From: Thermohalobaculum sp039180675
GTDB taxonomy: Bacteria > Pseudomonadota > Alphaproteobacteria > Rhodobacterales > Rhodobacteraceae
Length of the DNA: 64,000 bases
Reading direction: 5' to 3'
Assembly (NCBI GenBank): GCA_039180675.1
Contig: JBCDDC010000003.1
Span: forward strand, 159,122 to 223,121
The notes below the pieces were generated by a model. It had not been told where the DNA came from and did no database searches. It saw nothing but the letters and a program-made list of their open reading frames with translations. Below are positions 48,531-56,733 of the stretch, piece by piece (positions within the stretch are counted from its first letter, which is position 1; each line of letters begins with the position of its first letter). The translations under genes were made by a program, and so were the position numbers.

Positions 48531-48944
48531 ATGGCGCGTGTGAGCTTTGCCTCCCATCCGTTTCTCCTGGGATTTGAGCAACTCGATCAGCTTGTCGAGC
48601 GCACCGCGAAGGCGGGAGACGGATACCCCCCGTATAATATCGAGCTGACCGGCGAGGATGCCTATCGCATCACGCTGGCCGTGGCCGGTTTTGCGGAAAG
48701 CGAGCTGTCGATCACCGTCGAGGACCAGCACCTGGTCATCCGCGGCAAGCAGGCCGATCTGGGCGACGGGCGGGAATTCCTGCATCGGGGCATCGCGACC
48801 CGGCAGTTCCAGAAGAGCTTTGTCCTGGCCCAGCGTGTGGAGGTCGTGGATGCGTCGCTCGACTGCGGCCTTCTGCATATCGACCTCAAGCGCAAGGCAC
48901 CCGACACGGTTGTCCAGTCCATTCAAATCAAGCCAGGGCGCTGA
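48531..48944 (+). CDS. Small heat shock protein, Hsp20 family
   Basis: The 137-residue protein has an alpha-crystallin domain (residues about 35-130) with 'PPYNIELTGEDAYRITLAVAGF', 'LSITVEDQHLVIRGK' and the terminal 'LLHIDLKRKAPD'. It matches the IbpA-like group, which holds unfolded proteins for refolding. A DUF1150 gene follows 23 bp later, a pairing frequent in alphaproteobacteria. No clear heat-shock promoter or ROSE-type thermometer was resolved in the 111-bp upstream gap. Confidence 0.93.
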   Translation: MARVSFASHPFLLGFEQLDQLVERTAKAGDGYPPYNIELTGEDAYRITLAVAGFAESELSITVEDQHLVIRGKQADLGDGREFLHRGIATRQFQKSFVLAQRVEVVDASLDCGLLHIDLKRKAPDTVVQSIQIKPGR

Positions 48945-48967
48945 GATCAGGCCCGAGGAGTTGACCC

Positions 48968-49156
48968 ATGAAATCGCAGATCGTCTATATTCGCGAAGCC
49001 GACCGGGCGGAATTGCCCGATGAATTGCAGGGCCATGACAAGTTGTTTTCCGTCCACGATGCGGAGAGCGGCGAGCAGATTGCTCTGACGTCCGACAGGA
49101 AGCTCGCTTTTGCGCTCGCCATCAAGAACGACATGACGCCGATCAGCGTTCACTGA
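48968..49156 (+). CDS. DUF1150-family small protein
   Basis: The 62-residue product matches DUF1150: 'IVYIREADRAELPDEL' then 'LFSVHDAESGEQIALTSDRKLAFALA'. It is soluble and probably co-transcribed with hsp20 (23-bp gap, GAGGAG site). The family has no known activity. Its pairing with Hsp20 hints at a stress role. Confidence 0.88.
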   Translation: MKSQIVYIREADRAELPDELQGHDKLFSVHDAESGEQIALTSDRKLAFALAIKNDMTPISVH

Positions 49157-49180
49157 CCGGCGAAGCTGGGGTCCGCCCGA

Positions 49181-49645
49181 TCAGGCGGCCTTGGCGTCGT
49201 GCTGTTCGGTGAGGAGCGCGTAGAGCGCGTTCTTGTCGCCCCCGGCGCGCAGTTTGGCGCAGACTTCCTGATCACGCAGGAGGCGCGAGACCTTTGCCAA
49301 AGCACGGAGATGCTGGGTGCCGGATTCCTCGGGCACCAGCAGGACAAAGATCAGGTCCACACCCAGGCCATCGGCGGCCTCGAAGTCGATCGGCTTCTCA
49401 AGCTGAGCGAAGAAACCCCCGATCTTGTTCATTTTTTCCACACGGGCGTGGGGGATAGCGATCCCGTTGCCCATGGCGGTCGAGCCGAGGCGCTCACGCT
49501 CCATCAGCCCCTCGCAGATCAGCCGCGGTTCGAGATCGTAAAGATCGCGCGCGCGGCTGCTGATCTCCTGAAACACCTGCTTGCGGCTGGCGGCCTTGAG
49601 GCCCGCTACCACGTTGTCCGGTCCAATGAGATCGGAAATTTCCAT
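49181..49645 (-). CDS. ptsN: PTS IIA-like nitrogen-regulatory protein
   Basis: The 154-residue EIIA-Ntr domain has its phosphorylated His in 'GIAIPHARVEKM' and the segments 'LMERERLGSTAMGNG' and 'LIFVLLVPEESGTQHL'. It takes phosphate from NPr/EI-Ntr and adjusts nitrogen, potassium or carbon functions. It ends a conserved block with hpf and rpoN. Start 49645 (MEISDLIG) is set by homology. Confidence 0.94.
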   Translation of the reverse strand: MEISDLIGPDNVVAGLKAASRKQVFQEISSRARDLYDLEPRLICEGLMERERLGSTAMGNGIAIPHARVEKMNKIGGFFAQLEKPIDFEAADGLGVDLIFVLLVPEESGTQHLRALAKVSRLLRDQEVCAKLRAGGDKNALYALLTEQHDAKAA

Positions 49646-49677
49646 GGGGTCCATCCCACTCCAGTTCCAAAAAATCT

Positions 49678-50262
49678 TCAGTTGCCTGCGGCGTCCGCAG
49701 GGTCGATCCACCCGATGTTGCCGTCATCCCTTTGGAAGACGATGTTCAAGCGCCCGTTCTTCGCGTTCTTGAACATCAGGAAGGGGGCGTGGGCGAGTTC
49801 CATCTGCATGACGGCGTCGCTTACGCTGAGCAGGTGGATGTTCGTCTCCATCTCGGCGACGATGACGGGTTCACCGTTGCCCTCGACGATTCCTTCGTCG
49901 TCCTCCTCCTGTGCTTCGAGTACATAGGACGGGGCGGCGAAGGCTTCAATGCGACCTGATTTGTCGTTGTGGTGGTTCTTCAACCGACGGTGATGGCGGC
50001 GGATCTGCTTCTCGATCCGGTCGGCGGATTGGTCGAAAGCGCCGTAGATCTCGGTGCCGGAACCCTGTGCCTTGGCCGTGAGGCCGGTCGAGAGGTGCAC
50101 GGACGCATCGCAGCGGAAGGCATGGCCATCACGCGAGAACACGACATTGGCATCCACGGGGCGGTCGAAATACTTCCCGACCGCGTCGGAAAGCCGGTCT
50201 TCGACGTGGGTGCTCAGCGCATCTCCCACATCGATCTGCTTGCCCGATACTTTGACCTGCAT
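49678..50262 (-). CDS. hpf: Ribosome hibernation promoting factor, long form
   Basis: The 194-residue protein has the S30AE domain at its N-terminus ('MQVKVSGKQIDVGDALSTHVEDRL') and a C-terminal dimerisation domain ('VIVAEMETNIHLLSVSDAVMQMEL' to 'FQRDDGNIGWIDP'). Long HPF both inactivates 70S ribosomes and dimerises them into 100S particles in stationary phase. Start 50262 is chosen at the S30AE start, behind GGGAAG. Confidence 0.95.
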   Translation of the reverse strand: MQVKVSGKQIDVGDALSTHVEDRLSDAVGKYFDRPVDANVVFSRDGHAFRCDASVHLSTGLTAKAQGSGTEIYGAFDQSADRIEKQIRRHHRRLKNHHNDKSGRIEAFAAPSYVLEAQEEDDEGIVEGNGEPVIVAEMETNIHLLSVSDAVMQMELAHAPFLMFKNAKNGRLNIVFQRDDGNIGWIDPADAAGN

Positions 50263-50426
50263 CTTCCCTCCGATCGGAGCTGTCGCTCGCTGGCTCGCGC
50301 CGGTCTGTGCCGAGTCATCTGCGAGCGAGGCGCGGAACCTAGAAAGGCCGCGCTGGTCTGTCAATATAGCAGGAAAGAGCCTGCGCGGAGCAAGCAGGAG
50401 ACACGAAAACACCCGCAGATTTTACC

Positions 50427-51902
50427 TTATTGGGACAGGAGAGCTTTTTGCCGCCGACGCTCGACCGAAGAGCCGAGTTTGAGGTTTTTCCGGTACTTGG
50501 CGACGGTTCTTCGCGCGATATCCACGCCGTCGGCGCGTAAAATTTCGACAATCGCATCATCGGAGAGAATGGTATCGGCCCGTTCTTCATCGATCAGCTT
50601 CTTCACCATGTGACGGACCGATTCGGCGCTCATCCCATCGCCGGAGCCGACGGCGTTCGTGAAGAAGAACTTCATCTCGAATATGCCCCGTTCGGTGGCG
50701 ATGTACTTGTTCGAGGTCACTCTGCTTGCGGTTGATTCATGGATTTCGAGCGCGTCGGCCACGGTCCTCAGCGTGAGCGGCTGGAGGCCCGAGATCCCGT
50801 GGTTGAAGAAGGCCTCCTGCTGGCGGACGATCTCGCCCGCGACCCGCAGGATGGTGCGCGCCCGCTGGTCGAGGCTCTTGATCAGCCAATTGGCGGTATT
50901 ACGGCATTCAGAGAGGTAACTTTTTACCTCGTCCCCGCCTTGGCGAAGCTCGGCGGCATAGCGCCGGTCGATCAGCACCTTTGGCAGGGTTTCGCTGTTG
51001 AGCTCGACCGTCCAGCCGCCCCAGGGGCTTCGGCGCACGAAAACATCCGGGATCCGGCTTTCCGGCACGTCGCGGGCAAAGGCATCACCGGGGTAGGGCG
51101 TCAGGGTGCGCAGTTCGGAGAGCATGTCGGCGAGATCCTCGGCCGTGATCCGGTGGCGCTGTGCCAGTTGCGCGGGGGTCAGGCGGGAGATCGCCTCGAG
51201 ATCCTGGAGCAGATTGGCCATCATCGGGTCCAGGCGGTCGCGCTCGGCCAGTTGCAGCTCGAAGCATTCGACGAGGTTTCTGGCGGCGATGCCGGTGGGA
51301 TCGCAGCCCTGCACCAGCTTCAGCGCGGCGCGGGCGCAGTTCTCCGTGACGCCGAGCCGTTCGCCGAAATCGCTGATCCCGGCGCGGAAATAGCCGTGTT
51401 CGTCCAGATCCTCGACGATGGCGGTTGCGACGAGAAGCTCGGCGGGGGTGCAGCGCATGGCGCCGAGCTGTTTGAGCAGATGGCCCCGCAGGGTGGGCAG
51501 TTCGGCGAGGCGGGCATCGACATCCGGCAGCTCGCCATCGAAGCTGGATGTGCCGCCGGCGCCGACACTCGACCAGCCCTCGACCGGGGTCTCGGGCGCC
51601 TCGGACGGCGTGTCGTCATGCAGGTTCTCGCGGCCGGTGTCGAAGGTCTCGGCAGAGAGCGACATGTCGCCCTCGGCGGTCACCTTGTCATCGAGGGGCG
51701 GGGGATCGGCACTGTCGGGCGCGGGGGCTGCCTGCTCGGTATTCTGTTCGAGGACGAGCAGCGGGTTCGACTCGACCTCGCTCGCCACGAACTCACAGAG
51801 CTCGACGTTCGACATCTGCAACAGCTTGATCGCCTGCTGCAGCTGCGGCGTCATCACCAGCTGCTGCGACTGCGATATCTCTAGCCTTAGGCCAACGGCC
51901 AT
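50427..51902 (-). CDS. rpoN: RNA polymerase sigma-54 factor
   Basis: The 491-residue sigma factor has the Gln-rich region I ('SQSQQLVMTPQLQQAIKLLQ'), the acidic linker (residues about 50-115), the core-binding region, a helix-turn-helix and the RpoN box 'ARRTVAKYRKNLKLGSS' near the C-terminus. It directs transcription at GG/GC (-24/-12) promoters with bEBP activators, largely for nitrogen genes. It sits in the conserved lptB-rpoN-hpf-ptsN order. Confidence 0.97.
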   Translation of the reverse strand: MAVGLRLEISQSQQLVMTPQLQQAIKLLQMSNVELCEFVASEVESNPLLVLEQNTEQAAPAPDSADPPPLDDKVTAEGDMSLSAETFDTGRENLHDDTPSEAPETPVEGWSSVGAGGTSSFDGELPDVDARLAELPTLRGHLLKQLGAMRCTPAELLVATAIVEDLDEHGYFRAGISDFGERLGVTENCARAALKLVQGCDPTGIAARNLVECFELQLAERDRLDPMMANLLQDLEAISRLTPAQLAQRHRITAEDLADMLSELRTLTPYPGDAFARDVPESRIPDVFVRRSPWGGWTVELNSETLPKVLIDRRYAAELRQGGDEVKSYLSECRNTANWLIKSLDQRARTILRVAGEIVRQQEAFFNHGISGLQPLTLRTVADALEIHESTASRVTSNKYIATERGIFEMKFFFTNAVGSGDGMSAESVRHMVKKLIDEERADTILSDDAIVEILRADGVDIARRTVAKYRKNLKLGSSVERRRQKALLSQ

Positions 51903-51950
51903 GCGTTCCCGTTCCCCGTTCAGTCACGGCACGTTGGCAGAGGTGTGTTA

Positions 51951-52694
51951 CTAGATCCGAAACTCTTCGCCCAGGTACACTTTACGCACGTTGGGATCCT
52001 GCACGACCTCCTGCGGGGTGCCGCTCATCAGGACGGCACCATCATGCAAGATGTATGCCCGGTCAATGATTTCCAGTGTCTCTCTTACATTATGGTCCGT
52101 AATCAGGACACCGATGCCACGGTCCTTGAGGTGGCTGACGAGGTTCCTGATCTCGCCGACAGCGATCGGATCGATGCCTGCGAACGGCTCATCAAGCAGG
52201 ACATAACTGGGATTTGTGGCCAAACAGCGGGCGATTTCGACCCTTCTGCGTTCGCCCCCAGACAGCGCCTGGGCCGGGCTGCGGCGCAGGTGGGTGATGG
52301 AGAACTCGGCGAGCAGTGCCTCGAGCGTCTGCTGGCGGCGGACCCGGTTGGGCTCGATCAGCTCGAGCACGGCGAGGATGTTGTCCTCGACATTCAGGCC
52401 GCGGAAGATCGACGCCTCCTGCGGCAGATAGCCGAGACCGAGACCCGCGCGCCGGTACATCGGCAGCGTCGAGACATCGAGTCCGTCGACATAGATCTGG
52501 CCCGTGTCGGAGGCGACCATGCCGATGATCATGTAGAAGCACGTGGTCTTGCCCGCGCCGTTGGGGCCGAGCAGGCCGACCGCCTCGCCGCGCCTGAGCG
52601 TCATCGAGACATCACGCACCACCGGGCGGCGGCGGTAGCTTTTGCCGAGACTCCGGACCGTGAGCCCCTCTTCGACGGCGTGCAGGATCGCCAT
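51951..52694 (-). CDS. lptB: LPS export ABC transporter ATP-binding protein
   Basis: The 247-residue ATPase drives lipopolysaccharide transport with LptFG. Walker A is 'GPNGAGKTTCFYMI', signature 'LSGGERRRVEIARCLA', Walker B 'YVLLDEPFAGIDPI', and the switch His is in 'LITDHNVRETL'. Start 52694 lies 4 bp after the lptA stop. Upstream in-frame codons reach into lptA and are not needed. Confidence 0.96.
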   Translation of the reverse strand: MAILHAVEEGLTVRSLGKSYRRRPVVRDVSMTLRRGEAVGLLGPNGAGKTTCFYMIIGMVASDTGQIYVDGLDVSTLPMYRRAGLGLGYLPQEASIFRGLNVEDNILAVLELIEPNRVRRQQTLEALLAEFSITHLRRSPAQALSGGERRRVEIARCLATNPSYVLLDEPFAGIDPIAVGEIRNLVSHLKDRGIGVLITDHNVRETLEIIDRAYILHDGAVLMSGTPQEVVQDPNVRKVYLGEEFRI

Positions 52695-52698
52695 TGGC

Positions 52699-53280
52699 TC
52701 AGGAGCCGCCGCAGGGCGCGGAGGTGACGCCGGCATTGTCCGCGGTCGAGGGGGCGAAGATGCTCTTGACCGGCTGGTCGGCCGTTCCGATCACCCGGCC
52801 GATGCCGGTGTTCAGGTCGATCTCGAGCCTCGGGCCCGCGATGGCGTTGATGCCCTGGGTCAGCACCACATTGCCCGCCATGCGTACTTTGCCGGATTTG
52901 ACGTCATAGGTGCCGGTCGCGCCCTGCGCCGTCTCCGAGCCGTTGCAGAGGAAGACGTTGCCGACGGCGTCGATCTTCTCGATCGCGCCGGTGTCGCCGG
53001 AATCGTCCGTGCCGTCGTCCGAGCCGCCCTGTTCGCGGTAGAAGACATTCAGCTTGTCCGCGGTCAGCCGCATGGTGCCCTGACCCGCGACGACGTTGCC
53101 GCTGAAGATCGCCAATTGCTCGGACTGTCTGACTTCGAGGCTTTCCGAGGTGATCTCGATCGGCGCCTTGTTGTCGTGCTTGAAGCCGCCGAAGGGGCCG
53201 TCTTCCTGTGCGGGTGCGCCGGAGGCGCCGATGCCGAGCATGAGCGCGAGGCTCCCGATCCGCAAACCGTTCTTCAACAC
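52699..53280 (-). CDS. lptA: Periplasmic LPS transport protein
   Basis: The 193-residue protein has a signal peptide after a GTG start ('LKNGLRIGSLALMLGIGASG') and an OstA-like beta-jellyroll: 'PIEITSESLEVRQSEQLAIFSG', 'ADKLNVFYRE' and 'GKVRMAGNVVLTQGINAIAG'. It bridges the periplasm between LptC and LptD. The GTG at 53280 follows GGAGAGG directly; the ATG 32 codons further upstream lacks signal-peptide character. Confidence 0.9.
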   Translation of the reverse strand: MLKNGLRIGSLALMLGIGASGAPAQEDGPFGGFKHDNKAPIEITSESLEVRQSEQLAIFSGNVVAGQGTMRLTADKLNVFYREQGGSDDGTDDSGDTGAIEKIDAVGNVFLCNGSETAQGATGTYDVKSGKVRMAGNVVLTQGINAIAGPRLEIDLNTGIGRVIGTADQPVKSIFAPSTADNAGVTSAPCGGS

Positions 53281-53338
53281 GTAACCTCTCCTCACCCGTG
53301 ACCGGCGACTGCCCCCGCGCACTCGATCACGGAAAAGT

Positions 53339-53974
53339 CTAGCGCGCTTCTTCGGGAATGAAAACAACTCGAACACCCTGGTCGAAATACAGGATCAGAC
53401 CGGAGGCCGGGTTGGCGGTGTTGCCGCTGGCTGCCTCGACCCGGAAACGCCCGGCCTCGATCGATCCGTTTGGCCCGGTGGCGCGCACGGCGCCGGGGGC
53501 GACGGCGCCTTTTGCTTCGAGGTTGATGATAAGCTGATCGGTTTCTGCGCGGTAGCCGTCGGAGGTTGTGATGACGACTTCGTCAGTCAATGTCAGCTCG
53601 TCGGCGTCGCGGATCATCAGGCCGGAGCGGGATTCCCCGTCGACCGTCTGGCCATCGGAGAGCGTGAGTGTGCCCGCCGGCTCCTCCAGCGCGATCTCGT
53701 TGGGCGAGGGGCCGTCCGGGATGGCGCGGACCGCGCGCAGGACGAAGGGGTCGCCGGTCTCGGTCGTGCCGGTGAAGCGCGGGTTCTCGAGCTGCATCCC
53801 GGCGCCGAGCGAGGCGAGTTCTTCGGGCGAGAAGATCGTGTCCTCGCTCCGCCCGACCAGGAAAATCGCCGCGATCAGGAGGAGGGCCGCGATCGGCAGT
53901 ATGATCTTCACCCAGCGGATCAGGAGCGAGTAGCCCGCGACGGCGTCCAGGCGTTCGGCGCGGGCGCGTCTCAT
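53339..53974 (-). CDS. lptC: LPS export protein LptC
   Basis: The 211-residue protein has a single membrane anchor ('WVKIILPIAALLLIAAIFLV') and a periplasmic LptC jellyroll domain with 'NPRFTGTTETGDPFVLRAVRAI'. It is the inner-membrane docking protein that hands LPS to LptA. It overlaps kdsD by 4 bp and is followed by lptA, the normal order. Confidence 0.92.
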   Translation of the reverse strand: MRRARAERLDAVAGYSLLIRWVKIILPIAALLLIAAIFLVGRSEDTIFSPEELASLGAGMQLENPRFTGTTETGDPFVLRAVRAIPDGPSPNEIALEEPAGTLTLSDGQTVDGESRSGLMIRDADELTLTDEVVITTSDGYRAETDQLIINLEAKGAVAPGAVRATGPNGSIEAGRFRVEAASGNTANPASGLILYFDQGVRVVFIPEEAR

Positions 53975-54972
53975 CGCGAAACGCCTCCGCCGGGGCCTTT
54001 GTCGACACCGGCGCGCAGGCAGTCATGCATATGCAGGATGCCGAGCGGCGTGCCCGGGCCCGCGGGGTCGAGCACGAAGAGCGTGGTGATCTGTGGGCTG
54101 CGCGCATTCATCTCGGCCAGCGCCTCCTGGGCGAGCGCGTCGGGGGCGATGGTGCGCGGCCGGCCGGTGGCGACGTCACCCGCGCTGCGCTCCAACAGAC
54201 CCTCCATGTTGCGGCGCAGGTCGCCGTCGGTGATCACGCCGGTGAGGCGGCCCGCGGCATCGACGGTTCCGGCGACGCCGAAGCCCTTTTCGCTCATGAC
54301 CAGGAGCGCCTCGGACATCGGCGCGTCCTCGGCGATGAGCGGCATGCCGTCGCCCGTGGTCATCAGGGCAGAGACCGTGACCAGCTGGGCGCCGAGGGTG
54401 CCGCCGGGATGGAACCGGCGGAAGCTTTCGGGTGTGAAGGCGCGGCGTTCCATCAGCGCGACGGCGAGCGCGTCGCCAAGCGCGATGGTGAGCGTGGTCG
54501 ATGTGGTCGGCGCGAGGCCGTTGGGGCAGGCCTCCTCCGCCGGGGGGAGGGTGAGGGCGATATCGGCCTGGGTGAGCAGGGTGGAGCCCGGGCGACTCGC
54601 CACCCCGATCAGCGGGATCTTGAAGCGGCGGGTATGCGCGATGATGTCGGCGAGTTCCCTTGTCTCGCCGGAATTCGAGAGCATCAGCACCACGTCCTGA
54701 TCGGTGATCATGCCGAGATCGCCATGGCTCGCCTCGGCCGGGTGGACGAACTGTGCAGGCGTGCCGGTGGAGGCCAGCGTCGCCGCGATCTTGTGGCCGA
54801 CATGGCCGGATTTGCCCATGCCCGAGACGATCACGCGGCCCCGGACGCCGAGCATCAGGTCTACGGCGGCGGAGAACTCCCCGGGCAGGTCCCGGGCGAA
54901 TTGCGCGAGCGCTTCTGCCTCGAGGGCGAGAACGCGGCGGCCGGTCGCCATGGCTTCATCGCGATTTTGCAT
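53971..54972 (-). CDS. kdsD: Arabinose-5-phosphate isomerase, SIS plus CBS pair
   Basis: The 333-residue enzyme converts ribulose 5-phosphate to arabinose 5-phosphate for Kdo synthesis. The SIS domain (residues about 30-180) contains 'IVSGMGKSGHVGHKIAATL' and 'LMLSNSGETRELADII', followed by 'ACPNGLAPTTSTT', and the last 130 residues form two CBS domains. It lies between rnd and lptC, linking Kdo supply to LPS transport. Start 54972 is the first ATG after rnd. Confidence 0.94.
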   Translation of the reverse strand: MQNRDEAMATGRRVLALEAEALAQFARDLPGEFSAAVDLMLGVRGRVIVSGMGKSGHVGHKIAATLASTGTPAQFVHPAEASHGDLGMITDQDVVLMLSNSGETRELADIIAHTRRFKIPLIGVASRPGSTLLTQADIALTLPPAEEACPNGLAPTTSTTLTIALGDALAVALMERRAFTPESFRRFHPGGTLGAQLVTVSALMTTGDGMPLIAEDAPMSEALLVMSEKGFGVAGTVDAAGRLTGVITDGDLRRNMEGLLERSAGDVATGRPRTIAPDALAQEALAEMNARSPQITTLFVLDPAGPGTPLGILHMHDCLRAGVDKGPGGGVSR

Positions 54973-54983
54973 GTCCGCTACGC

Positions 54984-55598
54984 TCAGTGATCGAAGATAT
55001 CCACCTCGGGCCAGCCGGAGAGATCCAGCATCGCACGGTCGGGCAGGAATTGGAAACAGGCGGCGGCGATTGCGCTGCGGCCCTCGCGCTCGAGCCTGCG
55101 GTCGAGCTCGGCGCGGATCTGGTGGAGATAGAGCACGTCGGAGGCGGCATAGCTCATCTGCGCCTCGCTCAGCGTCTCCGCCCCCCAGTCCGAGCTTTGC
55201 TGCTGTTTCGAGATGTCGACGCCGAGCAGATCCTGGCAGAGGTTCTTCAGCCCGTGGCGATCGGTGAAGGTGCGCACGAGCTTCGAGGCGATCTTGGTGC
55301 AGTAGACCGGCCGGGCGGTGACGCCGAAGGTGTGGGCGAGAACGGCGATGTCGAAACGGCCGAAATGGAAGAGCTTGAGCACATTCGGGTCGGCGAGCAT
55401 GGCGGCGAGGTTGGGCGCCTCGGTCTGGCCCTTGGCGATCTGGACCAGATGGACGCTGCCGTCGCCCGAGGAAAGCTGCACGAGGCAGAGCCGGTCGCGG
55501 TGCGGGTTGAGGCCCATGGTCTCGCTGTCGATGGCGACCACGGGGCCGAGGTCGAGACCGTCGGGCAAATCGCCCCGATGAAGCGTGATACTGGTCAT
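54984..55598 (-). CDS. Ribonuclease D-like 3'-5' exonuclease
   Basis: The 204-residue DEDD-family exonuclease shows the first acidic motif in 'VAIDSETMGLNPHRDRL', the second in 'FHFGRFDIAVLAHTF' and the third in 'YAASDVLYLHQI'. It lacks the C-terminal HRDC domains of full-length RNase D, so it is a short, catalytic-only form common in alphaproteobacteria. It probably trims RNA 3' ends. It heads the kdsD-lptCAB block with 11 bp to kdsD. Confidence 0.88.
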   Translation of the reverse strand: MTSITLHRGDLPDGLDLGPVVAIDSETMGLNPHRDRLCLVQLSSGDGSVHLVQIAKGQTEAPNLAAMLADPNVLKLFHFGRFDIAVLAHTFGVTARPVYCTKIASKLVRTFTDRHGLKNLCQDLLGVDISKQQQSSDWGAETLSEAQMSYAASDVLYLHQIRAELDRRLEREGRSAIAAACFQFLPDRAMLDLSGWPEVDIFDH

Positions 55599-55760
55599 TC
55601 GGTGTGCCGCTTTCCGGACGTGGTTGTCTGCTCAGGGCCCCGATGTAAGCGGTTTCGCCCTCCATGTCACGGCACCTTGCCGAGGCGACCGGTGCAGCCG
55701 GAGGAGGCAGTGGTGGTCGCCGGGTCAGGTGGTGGTTCCTGGAGAAATGCGCCGAGCCGG

Positions 55761-56726
55761 CTAAAGGCTCTCCAGCGCTGCCTTCGCGAGGGCCTGGCCG
55801 CTGAGCCAGCCATCCTCGGCATTCGGGCCGAGGCACCAGTCGCCACCCATGAAGAGGCCGGTTTCGGGGTCCGCGAGGCTGGCCTGGCCGAGCGGGGTGG
55901 CGGTGCACGCGTAGCGCCAGCGGTGGCCTGCGAGGTAGACGGGCTCGGGCAGGTCGACCTCCATCGCGCCGGGCAGGAGGGCGAGCATCGCGCGGGCGAT
56001 CCCGTCCTTGTCGGTTTCCAGATGGCGCGCGCTCCATTCGGCGCTCGCGTGGGCGACCCAGGCTTCCGGCAGCTTGAGCCGCCCGGGTTTGGAGGCGTTG
56101 CGGATGATCCAGGCAAGCTCTGGCCCGGGGTTCTTCAGGACGTCGAACAGCAGGCCGAGCTGTTCGTCGAAGGCGACCATCAGCGTGAGGCAGGGCGCCA
56201 TCTCGACCGTGGCGAGGCGGGAGGCGAGCGGGTGGTCGCCTAATAGGCGCTGAGCCTGCGGGGCAGGGACCGTGAGGAGGACCCGCTCGGCCAGGACCGG
56301 GGCCCGGTTATCGGTGAAGCTGAGGTGCCAGAGATCGTCGGCGCGTTCGAGGCGCGCGATCTCTGCCTCGCTGATCAGATCGACGCCGCTGGCCAGCTCG
56401 CGCGCGAGGCCGCTCATCCCCGGGTGCCCGACATGCCATGGCTTGCGGCCGCGCCAGGGGCCGGTCGGGCCCCAGACGCCTGCGGCCCCCGCCGTGACCA
56501 GATCGGACAGCGTGTCCCGAAACCCGGGGTCGGAGGCGGTGACGTATGGGGCGCCGTGGTCGAAGCTGAGGCCGCCATCGGCCCGCCTGGTGGCGAGCCG
56601 CCCGCCGACGCCGCGGCTTTTGTCGAACAGGGTCGGGCGGTGCCCGGCATCTGTCAGTGCCTTCGCGGCGCTCAGCCCGGTGATGCCGGCACCGATGATC
56701 GCGGTGGAGAGGGGGGATTGGCTCAT
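55761..56726 (-). CDS. Renalase-like FAD-dependent oxidoreductase
   Basis: The 321-residue flavoprotein begins with a Rossmann fold ('AIIGAGITGLSAAKALTDAG') and continues with 'LFDKSRGVGGRLATRR', a motif typical of renalase-type amine-oxidase-fold proteins that act on unusual reduced nicotinamides. A C-terminal FAD contact is in 'TGLFMGGDWCLGPNAEDG'. Start 56726 (MSQSPLST) is chosen because upstream sequence reads into the neighbouring gene. Substrate not certain. Confidence 0.85.
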   Translation of the reverse strand: MSQSPLSTAIIGAGITGLSAAKALTDAGHRPTLFDKSRGVGGRLATRRADGGLSFDHGAPYVTASDPGFRDTLSDLVTAGAAGVWGPTGPWRGRKPWHVGHPGMSGLARELASGVDLISEAEIARLERADDLWHLSFTDNRAPVLAERVLLTVPAPQAQRLLGDHPLASRLATVEMAPCLTLMVAFDEQLGLLFDVLKNPGPELAWIIRNASKPGRLKLPEAWVAHASAEWSARHLETDKDGIARAMLALLPGAMEVDLPEPVYLAGHRWRYACTATPLGQASLADPETGLFMGGDWCLGPNAEDGWLSGQALAKAALESL

Positions 56727-56733
56727 GGTTCGC